The translations under genes and the position numbers were made by a program. The notes under the pieces are model-generated. The model saw nothing but the letters and a program-made list of their open reading frames with translations. It made no database searches and was not told the DNA's origin. A DNA stretch of 64,000 nt, from NCBI GenBank assembly GCA_015179025.1, contig WHUX01000040.1:186001-250000 (forward strand), read 5' to 3'. Each line of letters opens with the position of its first letter. Positions within the stretch are counted from its first letter, which is position 1. This document shows positions 47,651-58,563 of the stretch, one piece after another. Origin of the DNA: Terfezia claveryi. Taxonomy: Eukaryota > Ascomycota > Pezizomycetes > Pezizales > Pezizaceae.

Positions 47651-49426
47651 ATGGCACCAGTACTTGAGCCATATTTCAAGCAGTACGTATGCGGTACGAG
47701 GTTATCGTTGTGGCTTCAACTGACAGCAAATTCTTGGAATAGGGTGGACTCGATGGCGGACTCGTTTATTGACCGTAAAGATCCTTTCTAAGATCGAAAT
47801 CCATCACACACTCTAACAAGCCTCCACAGGCCTTCGCAGAGCCGTTGCAATCCCATCCATATCCGCCGATGCCGCTCACCGTCCGGCAGTCGTGAAGGTG
47901 AGTGGTTCATAAACCCACCTATGCCAGCTGGCCAAGTATTGACTGGCGAACTAGATGGCCGATTTCTTAGAGAACGAGCTCACCAGCCTCGGAGCTCACG
48001 TTGAGAGGCGTATCCTGGGAGAACAACACCCAGGACTTGATCTCCCACCTGTCCTTTTGGGCCGATATGGCGATGATCCCAAGAAGCGTTCTATCTTAGT
48101 TTATGGACATTATGACGTCCAGCCGGCATTGAGGGAAGATGGATGGGCCACTGATCCATTCACATTACACGTTGATGAGAAGGACAGGATGTTCGGGAGA
48201 GGGAGCACTGATGATAAGGGACCAGTGCTGGGGTGGATCAATGCCATTGAGGCGCACAAGAAGTACATTCTTCGTTGGGATATAGAAGGAAATAGGGCAC
48301 TGCACTGACAAGTTTTAGAGCTGGAATTGAGTTCCCAGTCAACTTGTTAATGTGCTTCGAGGGAATGGAGGAGTCTGGGTCCGTGGGATTAGATAACCTC
48401 ATCAAGCAAGAGGCCAAGGAGTTTTTCAAGGACGTAGATGCAGTCTGTATCTCAGATAACTAGTAAGACCACTCACTCCCTGATGCTTAGACATTTGAGC
48501 TAACTCCCTACAGCTGGTTGGGAGCTGAGAAACCCTGCCTTACCTACGGGCTGCGTGGAGTCTCTTACTTCGGCATCGAAGTTTCTGGTCCAGGCCAGGA
48601 TCTCCACTCTGGTGTCTATGGAGGCACAGTCACGGAGCCCATGACTGACCTCATCAACGTCATGTCCACACTGGTCAACAACAAGGGCAGGATCCTCATC
48701 CCTGGAATTTATGATCAAGTTGCCCCAATTACCCCCGAGGAGGAAGCCCTCTACGCCGACATCGCCTTCACTATGCAAGATTTATATGACGGAATTGGAA
48801 GCAAAACCACAATCTTTGACGACACCAAGAGCACCCTCATGGCTCGGTGGCGAAACCCCACCCTCTCCCTGCATGGAATTGAAGGCGCGTTCTCTGCTGA
48901 AGGCGCAAAGACTGTCATTCCTGCGAAGGTTATTGGAAAGTTTTCCATTAGGACCGTCCCGGATATGGATCCTGAAATGGTTGAGGATTTGGTGCAGCAG
49001 CATGTTCAGTGGGAGTTTGCTAAGCTTAACAGCAACAATACTTTCAAGTTCCATCCGCATCATGCTGGAAAGTGGTGGGTTTCTAGCCCAAAGCACTGGA
49101 ATTTTACTGCGGCAGCGAAGGCGGTTGAGCAGGTCTGGGGCGTCAAGCCAGATATGACTAGGGAAGGTGGAAGTATTCCGGTTACTTTGACCTTTGAGCA
49201 GCAGATTGGCAAGAACGTGCTGTTGTTGCCAATGGGGAGCTCTACCGATGCTGCACATAGTATCAATGAGAAGTTGGATAAGAAGAACTAGTACGCTTCC
49301 CTCCCCCCAGTTTTATTGCTGGGCCTGTGGCTAATTGATTTTTCTTCTGTTGTTTTTAGCATCGAGGGAACGAAGATGTTGGGTGCTTATCTCCACTTTG
49401 TGGCAGAAGAGCCGATGAATGAATAG
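47651..49426 (+). CDS. DUG1: Cys-Gly metallodipeptidase, Dug1/CNDP2 family (M20)
   Basis: Seven exons: 47651-47682, 47743-47774, 47830-47897, 47955-48262, 48319-48462, 48514-49290 and 49360-49426. Together they give 475 residues, the usual family length. M20 metal ligands are in place: His in YGHYDVQP, the bridging Asp in [10 protein letters not shown], the catalytic/ligand Glu pair in FEGMEESGS, Asp in CISDNYWLG, and the late His in [12 protein letters not shown]. The dimerisation segment ([15 protein letters not shown] and following) is present. The family cleaves Cys-Gly and similar dipeptides with Zn or Mn in the cytosol. In yeast, Dug1 handles Cys-Gly in the gamma-glutamyl-independent glutathione degradation route. 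The start is the ATG at 47651; an in-frame TTG upstream is not a credible start. Two 32-nt exons open the gene. Confidence 0.95.
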
Positions 49427-50309
49427 ATATGAGATGGTTGTCAAGTAATTATCTGGGTGTTGGTTAGAATAGTTTTAAACGGGAACAATGACCTAAATTA
49501 AAATGGGAGGAATGAAATTTCACATTTCTGTGGTCAAGATTTAACCTGGGAAAATATACACTTTCATAGGTATTGTCTGAGTATATTGTGATTTATCACC
49601 GTGATTTTCACTTCAAACTTCTTCTGAGGTATTGGTGACTTTGAACTCTTACCGCTAGAAGCAGGCACACTTTAGGTATTCAACCTTTGCCTTTGTGGGT
49701 AATACATTACGGACGTACACATATTCTTGTTCTGGCCATCCTGTTCCCTAACATGAACTCGGCTTTATCAGCTCGCTATTTACATAGCAAGGAGAAAAAC
49801 TTAAGCAACTGATCATGGTCTATGAATTAGACAGAGTAATTCTCCCAGAAGGGTATTGATTCAGGAGAAGGTCCAAGATATGCATTATTGAAAGGGCTCT
49901 CTATTTAATACTTCAGGCAAGGGTCCATAGCTAACTAGATTGATATTATTCTGGTTGCGATTGATGTACGAAAAGTTATCAATAATACCCTTCGTCTGAA
50001 TTAATGCCCTGTACTTCCTTCCATACACTTACACTCCTTTCAACCTCTAGGCGACGTCTAGTCTCCTCGCCCCTGAGAAATGTTGTGGGGGAGATGCTCT
50101 AATTCACCATTGTCAGTTACTTGAGTTTTTCTACTTGCAGCGAGCTGTGATAAGACACAGCGATCTGCATTAGTAGAGCTATAGTCCGCAATTACTAGTA
50201 TGCCTTTGAAACAGGAAACAATTATTGATGCTCGAAGCAAAGATACAGTCCAATAAGCATAGGGTCGCAATGTTGTACACAAAATGATGGAGTTCCCTTA
50301 TCGTCAGAC

Positions 50310-50462
50310 AACAGGGATGTTACCCTCATAAAGCTACCTATACCAATATAACCTCTCCGCCTCGCCATTTGTGCGTATTAGTGCGCCCCCGGCCCATGCG
50401 CAATAAGTTCGGCTATATGTTGATAACATCAGAGGTAGCTTTCTGAGGGTAACATCCCTGTT
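50310..50462. mobile_element. 153-bp MITE-like element, 30-bp inverted termini
   Basis: The left arm starts AACAGGGATGTTACCCTCAT and the right arm is its reverse complement over about 30 bp, with one mismatch (CATAAAG versus CAGAAAG). The arms are separated by about 93 bp of unrelated DNA. There is no coding capacity, and I cannot fix a target duplication by eye. It is probably a non-autonomous DNA transposon relative or a large cruciform-forming repeat. Confidence 0.6.
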
Positions 50463-50463
50463 T

Positions 50464-50513
50464 GCCCTTGACGAAACGGCCGAGACGCGCGCAGAGGCCG
50501 AGACGTCAAGGGC
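50464..50513. repeat. 10-bp perfect hairpin with internal direct repeat
   Basis: GCCCTTGACG (50464-50473) is inverted perfectly at 50504-50513. The loop contains two copies of GGCCGAGACG. It abuts the right end of the 153-bp inverted-repeat element and may be part of a larger mobile unit. Confidence 0.7.
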
Positions 50514-51231
50514 AGTGGATGCTGGAAATGAGGATTGAATAGTGAACCTAGCGGCATATAGTGCATTATTACATCCAATCAAGGTAAATAAAGGTTATGT
50601 CTGACAAAGGTTACGCGGGTATAGAGGACGCAAGTATGGAGATTTGGCGGTATGGTTTGCTCTAGTTCTTGGCTCTAGTTGAGGTGTCCCATGCGTTTAC
50701 GGACGATTTACCCCATGCTTGGGACTTGAACCATGTACCACCTGAAGTAGGCTGCCATAAAACTGGGGGAAAAAAAGTATTTGGGGCATGAGCATGTACA
50801 AGCTGAACCTATGCCAACTCAATCAGAAGGCTCGTCACAGGGCGGTGCATATGAGTACTAATTACCTTTTTTTGTTTTATAGGAAAAAAAGGGTTCAATC
50901 ACAGCTTCAGTTTTTTCAAGAATTAGTACCGAATTCTTACCCGAATTTTACCGACTAACCACTTATACACAACTCACGTGGCGACTTGAGGCAGCTTCAA
51001 CAGATTACCCTCAACTTCACTACGTGAATGCATGGAATCCACCAATTACACTAAGAATTCGTACTAGTGAAAATATGTCTGTACACTCCCAAGTCTCCCG
51101 GCCTCCCCCACGGCGCAGGACACCCCTTGGGTAAATATATATTCAGATCAATGTAACTCCGCGGGATATGTACCAGGTCATTGAATGCACAAACACAACT
51201 AACGCTAACAACATGGGCAAAAACAACGTAA

Positions 51232-52491
51232 TCAATCAAACTTAATCTTCTTCCCCTGAAACTCCGCCTTAGCCTTCGCTTCCTTCGCCTTCCTCGCTGC
51301 CTCCCAACTCGGATGCAATGGGCCCTCCGTATCCTTCTTCCTCTCCACGACCTTCTTACTTCCCCATTCCCTCCCATCCCCACCAAACCTCCCACCTCCT
51401 TCCCTCCCAAATCCACCACCACACCTTCCACCCCTTCCACCCCGCTTGGGATCCTCCTTCTTCCCACTCCCAAGGCCAAGCTTAATATGCCTCGCGTTCT
51501 CTTTATATTTCTTCTCCGCAAGCGCACGCCGAGCTTGCTGCCCCATACGGTTTTTCCGCTGCTTCTGAGCAGTACCCTTCTTGCTGGGGCGGTATGAATC
51601 CCTGTCGGATTCTGAGCCGGAGATGTACCCACCCATGAGGGAGGGGAGGAAGGTACTTTTTGTTGTGGGGAGGGATATCTTTTCGGTGGATACCGGGGCG
51701 GGAGAGGGGGTGCGAGATGGTGTGAGGACGGTGGACTTTGATTTCTTTGCTAATATTGGAGTTTTGAGAGTGCATTTTGATTTTGTAGTTGAGGTCGTTT
51801 TGGTAGGTTGGGGTTTGTCGTGAATGTCGTCTTCAGCTTCATCTTTATCTTCCTCCTCTTCTTCCTCCTCCTCGTCACTGCCCAGGTTCCCAGGCGTCCA
51901 TTTCGATACCGCCACCCCCCTCATCATTTCAACCACAGCCTTCACCGCCTGCCTCACAGGCTTCATATTGTACAGCACCGCTACCACATTATTCCTCGCC
52001 TTCTTCTGCTCATCCCCCATCACCTTCCCCTTCTCCCCCCCATTCCCATTTCTCTCCCCTACCTCCAGCTCCTCTACCGGAAAAAACATCCACCCCTTCA
52101 CCCCCTTTCCCAATCCCTTCCTCACCGCCCCCCTCGCCACCTCCTCCAGCTCAACCTCCTTCAACACACTCATCTCCCTCTCCACCCTCCCAGCCAACCC
52201 TTCATCCCCCGCCTCTCTTGCAGCCTTCAGTTTCTTTCCTAACCGCTGCCGTTCAAACCCCCTTCCTACTTTCAGCGCACGCGCAACGACCTTGTACGCA
52301 TGATGAATTTTTTGGGAGACGATGGTCTTTTGGTACGAGATTTGCTCAGGGGAGAGAGTTGAGGGATCGGCATGGAGGATGTCAACTTCTGATGGTGATT
52401 CGGTGATGTCGCTAGAGTGGAGGCGGGGGTGTTTGCCTTGTCGATGGGGACCAGAAGAGCCGGGTGGTGTTTTCCGTTTGGGCATGGGCAT
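51232..52491 (-). CDS. BUD22: Bud22-family ribosome biogenesis protein
   Basis: A single exon of 419 residues, starting MPMPKRKTPPG. The N-terminal half is a helical, basic region (SQKIHHAYKVVARALKVGRG, FERQRLGKKLKAAREAG), followed by an acidic run of glutamates (about 205-225) and a Ser/Thr-rich linker. The C-terminus has KNRMGQQARRALAEKKYKEN, a Gly/Arg-rich stretch, then PLHPSWEAARKAKE and ends FQGKKIKFD. This C-terminal arrangement is the recognisable Bud22/SRFBP1 signature. Yeast Bud22 is a nucleolar protein needed for 18S rRNA maturation in the small-subunit processome, the same process as Utp15. Length and layout are ordinary. The identification rests on the C-terminal motif. Confidence 0.85.
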   Translation of the reverse strand: MPMPKRKTPPGSSGPHRQGKHPRLHSSDITESPSEVDILHADPSTLSPEQISYQKTIVSQKIHHAYKVVARALKVGRGFERQRLGKKLKAAREAGDEGLAGRVEREMSVLKEVELEEVARGAVRKGLGKGVKGWMFFPVEELEVGERNGNGGEKGKVMGDEQKKARNNVVAVLYNMKPVRQAVKAVVEMMRGVAVSKWTPGNLGSDEEEEEEEEDKDEAEDDIHDKPQPTKTTSTTKSKCTLKTPILAKKSKSTVLTPSRTPSPAPVSTEKISLPTTKSTFLPSLMGGYISGSESDRDSYRPSKKGTAQKQRKNRMGQQARRALAEKKYKENARHIKLGLGSGKKEDPKRGGRGGRCGGGFGREGGGRFGGDGREWGSKKVVERKKDTEGPLHPSWEAARKAKEAKAKAEFQGKKIKFD

Positions 52492-53407
52492 GGCAACGTA
52501 CGGAATGAGACTTGATGGGTTGATTCAAAAGTTTAAAGAAAAAGTTGGGTGATTAGTCATCTTTTTTTTTATATCACCAGACCGTTAGAACTAACCGATT
52601 TTGAGCGAGATCACAACTTTGAGACTAACCAGGTTGATTTTTGCATATCACTTGTACCATACCATGTCTGCACAAAAGAAATATTATATATTCTAGAATA
52701 GAATGGACCCGCATGCCTTTAATATCAGATAATAAGTGAGAGGACTAGAACTACACATCGAATACCTAGGGATGAACGTGACGCAGCCCTCGAGCCCAAA
52801 GAAACTATACTCAAACGAGAAGAACAAGTCGAACCAAGTCAGCCTCAGCATACAAAGCTGGACTCAACCTCACCTAGTTTGCCTTAACCATGGTTATACT
52901 CCGCAGAGTGGCGCAAAGTGTGCATCTGGCTCCCCTGTGAGAAAGCTGAAAGTCCGATAAGGTCGGGTGGTCGCTCCAACAGCCGCAGGGGTTAAACCGT
53001 ATCGACAAGCTTAGCATAGATCCGAAAATATAGGTAACGGGGAAAGAGCCTGATAGTATGCTTCTCCTTGAATTCGGCGCCTGATTCTAGCCAACCCACT
53101 CACTCCACTAAATCTCCAACCCATGATAAATCCCAACCCGCACTTGACTTCGATGAAAGGAAACCCGCAACCATAACGTAGTCTGTGTAGACATAAACAG
53201 CAATCTTAGTAAATTGCACCAAACGATCTTGACGAAAAGGAAATTAAACTGGAACTTGTAGCACAGAAAGTATGAAACTAAGGTATGGTGGTGATGGTGG
53301 TAAAGGGTAGATCAACAGAGAATACTCTTTGAGGCATGATGGTAGGTTCTGAAACCTGAATCGGCTGATGATATATCATTCGAGCCACCTTTCCATGATA
53401 CCACCAT
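52492..53407. other. intergenic, no gene seen
   Basis: Contains the Bud22 promoter and the 3' flank of the SPF30-type gene, both minus strand. No other coding content was recognised. Confidence 0.5.
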
Positions 53408-54420
53408 CTAATCCTCTTCGGCGTCACCCTGTTGATAGACATGTTTTCCTCTGATGGAAATTTCCTTTCTCATTGGTTGCCCAGACCCAGTAAAACCCAC
53501 TATTGTAAACTTCTAGTTAGTGATATTTTCTCTCTATTTCAAGAAAAAGTGGGTGTATATGGCCTAAGTGAAACAAAGTGACTAACCTCGTCCATGTACT
53601 CCTTCTGGCGTCCGGAACATACTGCTTTCTCCAATCTTCCTAGTTTTTCCTGACGCGGTTTTCACACCCTTAGCGGCGAATGCTTGCCACTTATTCTTGC
53701 TGTCATTAAGCTCACGTTGATGCTTAACACGCTTCGAGACTTTCGGCGGTCGTGGCGGCCCATCAGAGACCTTCAAGGGCTCCCTTTTACTTTGCTCGGC
53801 AAGAGCTGCATTTATGTTGGCAGGCTGCGATATTATAGCAGAATTCACCGGGGTAGGGGAAACTGATGATGTCTGATCAAGCTTCCTTTTCTTCTGCTGA
53901 GAATCCGAGAGCGGTTTCACATGTTGACTCGAGAGTGTCTCCGAAACATTGTAGGATGTGAATTTCACAATATAAACAGGATTCTTTGAGGAGCCTGTAA
54001 TTGAGGTGATGCGAGCAGGGTAAAAGGCGTTATCTCCTGATGTCCATCTTGCAAGAACATTATCACCTACTGTGAAAGAATGGACAGCTCCTGTTCCGGC
54101 GGGGGTATTCTCAACGGGTGTTGACGGTATCTCCCGTTTGGAGTCATTTATCCACTTTCCAGGGGCGTTGGTGGCAGTCGATGTAGAAATACTAGCTGCA
54201 GGTGTAGCTGTAGCACCACGCTCCTCTGCAAGCACTGTTTCAGTGAGAGCGATGACCTCCTTCAATTCTGACGCAAGATTGGCGAGCTCCGTGTTATCTG
54301 GGTCCGCCTTCAAGGCAGCCTCCACAGATTCCAGCTGTTGAGGTGTCAGTTATCGGACTTGCAGCATACACACGGGATACCACGGACCTGTAGACGATAC
54401 TCATTCAGCTCAGTGTCCAT
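53408..54420 (-). CDS. SPF30: SPF30/SMNDC1-type Tudor splicing factor
   Basis: Exons 54420-54388, 54334-53587 and 53499-53408 give about 290 residues. The first exon encodes MDTELNEYRLQ, continuing LESVEAALKADPDN. A Tudor domain lies at about residues 94-155 (FTVGDNVLARWTSGDNAFYP and VYIVKFTSYNVSETL), with aromatic Trp/Tyr/Tyr positions suited to a methylarginine cage. A basic KKRKLD segment and a conserved C-terminal tail follow: KNKWQAFAAKG, SMFRTPEGVHGRVGFTGSG, then RGKHVYQQ read across the last junction. Without that last intron the frame stops at HGRG. Family members bind symmetrically dimethylated Sm proteins and take part in spliceosome assembly in the nucleus. The introns are 53 and 87 bp. 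Confidence 0.9.
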
Positions 54421-56409
54421 TGTGATAATGCTGTAGGAGTTGTAGGGAAAAATGACAAAAATGACAAGCTAACCGCGATCCTGGTACTGAATGAGGTTCA
54501 AAAGTTTGATCTTTGAACTCTGATGAGCTTAAGTCGCTGTTCATCCTGCCAAGATTTAGGTACGCGGTTCAAGCAGAACACGCTAAAAGTCTCACCATCC
54601 TGGGAGAGAGGTCATTTGATTGGGAATATAGATTGCAATACCAGAAATAACCATATCAACGCAATTACCAATCAATGCGAATACCATCTCAAAATGTTTG
54701 AAGACTTGATGCCAATTTCTGCTACACCACTTCGTTATGCAGTGAAGGCCTTACCGGCTTATGGTACAGTTACTCGTTAGGAAGGATGTTTTACTTGTAC
54801 CATCGTAACCGAGTAACACTTGGTTTGACGAGCTTATGACTGCCGTGAGGACTGAGTGGAGTAGAGGAGAGTGCAATGCCACACCGCCCGAATATGGCTG
54901 ATGCAACTGCCTGAACGAACATGCATATAATAATGACGACAAAATAGAATAAACAACTAAAGATGTGAAAACCCATTACTGTGCTAATCTAAGAGAGCAT
55001 TCGATAATATGATGATGTTTGATGTTTGCAAAGAGTTGCTATTGAGGTGAAACATACCTAACGTAGCAATATGCAGCCAAAAGAAAAAAAAGAAATATGC
55101 AGCCAAAAAAAATAAAATGCAGCCAAAAATGTATCATGTCGTGCAGATAATTTGGTCAGGAGTGCCAACCTACTTATGTAACTACAGTACCTACGTCAGA
55201 TGGTCTAGTTGGCACAACCCCTCCCTCGGTTGAGGACGTCAGGACGCATCCAAATGCCAAGCTACCGCTGCTTTGTGGGTTGGTGAGAACCGGCTTCGCT
55301 AATAACCCCACCCCCGATTGAAGGGGTCCTGTGTGGTCCTAATCTGGTTCCGTGGTCCGAGGTCACTGGTACAGTACATACCCATCACCAAACTTTTCTA
55401 GATTACTATGACCACAGCTTCACTCATACGCACAGGAGATGTGTGTGTGCATACAGTAAAGCCTCCTGAGTTTGTAGGGCCCTACGTATTCCGATGTCTA
55501 GAACTCATGCTCCGATCAATGCTCCGATCAAGGCTCCGATCCGGGATTCAACCATCAGAAGCTTCTGACAATGCCTAGATTGACATGGCGGCAACTAGGC
55601 TAGAACCGCTGCGTATTTGTCTTATCCCTGTTGCCTAGTCGCCTTGCCGTGGAGGCAAGCAATGCCAATTGCCACTTCCACTGGTTTCACGAGAAAGCCG
55701 GAAAGCTCAATCGAATGGCATTCCTCGTCTGCTGTCTCTGACTGTCCAACTGGCGGGTAGTATACCGTTAATGTGCACCGTCGTGTGGCCGTCACATCTG
55801 AATGGAAGTCATTCCTTACTAGTAGTAAGCTTGCAGAAACAAAACGCCGACCGGTGGGTTGACTAGGTGGACGCCCCTTCTGTGCTCCCCATGCCCAGAA
55901 AACCACTTCGCTTTCCTCAGGCATACGTACTGAAATCCCCCTTCTCCACAACCAGACTACTCTCTCTCTCTCTCTCTCGCTCAGATTCATCTAGAATCGA
56001 TCACTCGAACGCTTATTTGCATCCTGCTGACAAACCTGCTTTGCTCTTCTCATCTCCCGCTGCGAGTCACCCTCTGTCTGGAGTATTCTGGCTTGTCTGG
56101 AGTTACTCCACCCATTGCATCACGCACACAGCAAGCAGCAGGCCCTCACGTTGGAGACCATTGGAACGCCGAAGGCCGGTAGTTCCCATTGAATTATCCT
56201 CGTGCCGCACTGTTCTCGTACCTGAAAGCGGACTCATACCGCATCATTCAGATAGCGCCCTCTCTTCATCTTAACCTGGGCTTTTTTTTTCGAAGAAATA
56301 ATCAGGGAGGGAAAGGATCTAGGCATTCGGGTTTGCGAGATCAACGGCCATTCTAACCTAAATAATACTTGCCACCAGAGCCTTGTATTTCGCATCAAAG
56401 AGACAGACC
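54421..56409. other. divergent intergenic region, SPF30 / Yap1
   Basis: About 2 kb between divergent genes. It contains three ATGCAGCCAAAA copies (about 55070-55135), an inverted GTGCCAAC/GTTGGCAC pair (55162 and 55208), a triple GCTCCGATC repeat (about 55510-55542), one CAACCAGACT copy (55949) and a CT-rich run (about 55960-55983) upstream of Yap1. The last is a pyrimidine tract often seen near fungal transcription starts. No extra gene was recognised. Confidence 0.5.
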
Positions 56410-58563
56410 ATGGCTTCGGTTAATCCTCTCTATCTTGATCCTGAACAACAGGATCTCTTGTTAGCAGCTTTGGCTTCGAATTCGTCATCACTGTTCTTGC
56501 CAGAGGGTACTCATCAACAACTCGGCCAATATCAGACTCTTGATGGCATAAATAATTACGAAAACAGCAAGAATTCGCAAAATCAGCAATCTGGAACTGT
56601 TGGAACTTCTAAGTCTCACGAGATGGACACGACCCGCTCAGATAGTGTCGTTGGATTTCAGACACCCTTGACGGAACTGAATGGAGTCTCTCCAGTCTTG
56701 GATGGTCTAGATTATACCTTCGATCTTGACGGGAACTATGATTGGGACCAAGGAATGGGGGAAGAATATGGTGCCTCAGTCGACGGTAGTATAGATACCC
56801 CAGCAACTGCTGTCACAGAACATGAAAAAAGAAAGAGCCCTCTCACAGATAATGAGAATGGAAGCCCGGGATCTGACGCGCGACAGAATGAACCGAAGCG
56901 AAGAGGTTGGTGGTCTTCCCCTGTCAGTACTTGCAGCATTCACTCATTAACACCCAGAAAAAGAGACGGACGAGAAAGTAGCAAAGAAACCAGGACGCAA
57001 ACCACTGACGTCAGAGCCGACATCTGTATGTGTACCTCTTCGTCATGTATGTGACAGTGATGTTAATACATTACACAGAAGCGGAAAGCTCAAAACCGAG
57101 CTGCCCAAAGGGCGTTTCGAGAGCGAAAAGAGAAGCATCTTAAAGATCTTGAACAGAAGGTTGCGGATCTTGAAAAGGCATCAGAGACAGCCAATAAAGA
57201 GAACAGTGCCCTAAGACAACAAATCGAGCGTTTACAAGTCGAGTTAAATGAATATCGCAAACGACTGACTGACAATAAGTCAAGTGTCTCTAGTATCCTG
57301 GGGAAAGGGACCAATGGGGGTTTCCAATTTGAGTTTCCTCTTTTCGGGCTGAAGACCCCAGCCCATTTTGGTATTGGAAGCAATACCAAGCCAGGCCACT
57401 TTCCCCAGCCGAACAATGCAACGAATAGTATGAGATTTGATACTAGTTCCCAGGGAGGACGGGCCAGAAGCTCCACTAACCCAAGTTCAGTAACTTCGGC
57501 AATACTGCCACAAAATATGGGTATAACAGTGGATTCAAGCCAATCCGATAACACTCCCCACACTACACAGGGACAAGTGCCAAGAAGGTTCTCAAATTAC
57601 TACAACTACAATAGCAGAGAATCGACGTGCGAATACCTACCAGATGGAATACGTATTTCTAAGGGCGAATCGACTACATCACCTTCCTGTTCGTCTCTAT
57701 CTCAGCCCGGTACTAATTCGTCTGTGACGTCACCTGAGTCAAATTCACATTCACCTTTAAGTTACAAACAAGATCAACGCGAACCTGCAACAGAAGAGAT
57801 AGTACAAGTCCTTTCTAGTGAGAATGATGAACCAGGTTTTCATTGCGGTGTGCTCGACGATGGAGAGACGAGTTTCTGCGAGAAGTTGGGGGCTATCGCA
57901 TGTGGAAATCCTAGGAACCCCGTACCGCTTGACCCTAATTCTAAGCTGCTGCCGAATCTCAATGAAGTCATACCTCGGCCAGACCCAAGGCGGACTGATC
58001 AAGTTGGCAGCCGCTTTGATCCAGTGCTGTTCAGGGATTACCGAGACCCAATGGATCAGGCTAATATGGATTTGAACATGAGCTTCTTTGATGACGCGTT
58101 CCCAATGGCAGACTTCTCGTTGGGTAGTCCGATAATACCAGGTTCTCCAGTTGGAGAAAAGGCCGAGCCAGAGCCGAAGAAGACGGCACCTGCTGGGCTG
58201 GGGAATACCGAGGATGACGATAGTGGCTCTGAAGATGAGGCGTTTATAGTTAAGGCTAAGCCACATGCTAATCTAATGAGCTGTAATAAAATATGGTACG
58301 TGGTTTCTCATCGAACATGGACTAGGCGTTCCCTTCGGCAATTCCCTGCGGCAATTCCACTGACTGATAATCCCAGGGATCGTATCAGTGCACATCCGAA
58401 ATTCGCAAGTGGGGAATTGGACATTGATAACTTATGTTCAGAGCTTCGGTCCAAAGCCAAGTGCTCTGAAACCGGTGTCGTTGTAGGGCAGAAGGACGTG
58501 GAAGAGGTATTGTCAAAGGCCGGCTTGAAGCCTCGAGACTTGGGGATAGTCACAAAACGATAG
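56410..58563 (+). CDS. YAP1: AP-1-like bZIP regulator of oxidative stress (Yap1 type)
   Basis: Exons 56410-56905, 56958-57025, 57079-58295 and 58377-58563 give about 655 residues. The second exon supplies ETDEKVAKKPGRKP. The bZIP region starts at about residue 189 with KRKAQNRAAQRAFRERKEKH and runs into a leucine-zipper-like heptad. An N-terminal Cys-rich domain has Cys 444, 455 and 463. The C-terminal Cys-rich domain has Cys 590, 614 and 623, with a Leu/Ile-rich export-signal-like segment (DIDNLCSEL). In this family disulfides between the domains mask the nuclear export signal, so peroxide traps the factor in the nucleus, where it activates thioredoxin, glutathione and catalase genes. The last intron (58296-58376) is 81 nt, in frame and stop-free, and splits NKIW|DRISAHP. 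The start is the ATG at 56410. Confidence 0.94.

Larger units (their letters stand above)
49427..51231. other. intergenic region containing a miniature inverted-repeat element
   Basis: Between convergent genes (plus-strand dipeptidase, minus-strand Bud22). Apart from the element at 50310-50462 and the adjacent hairpin it is A+T-rich and shows no recognisable coding content. Confidence 0.5.
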
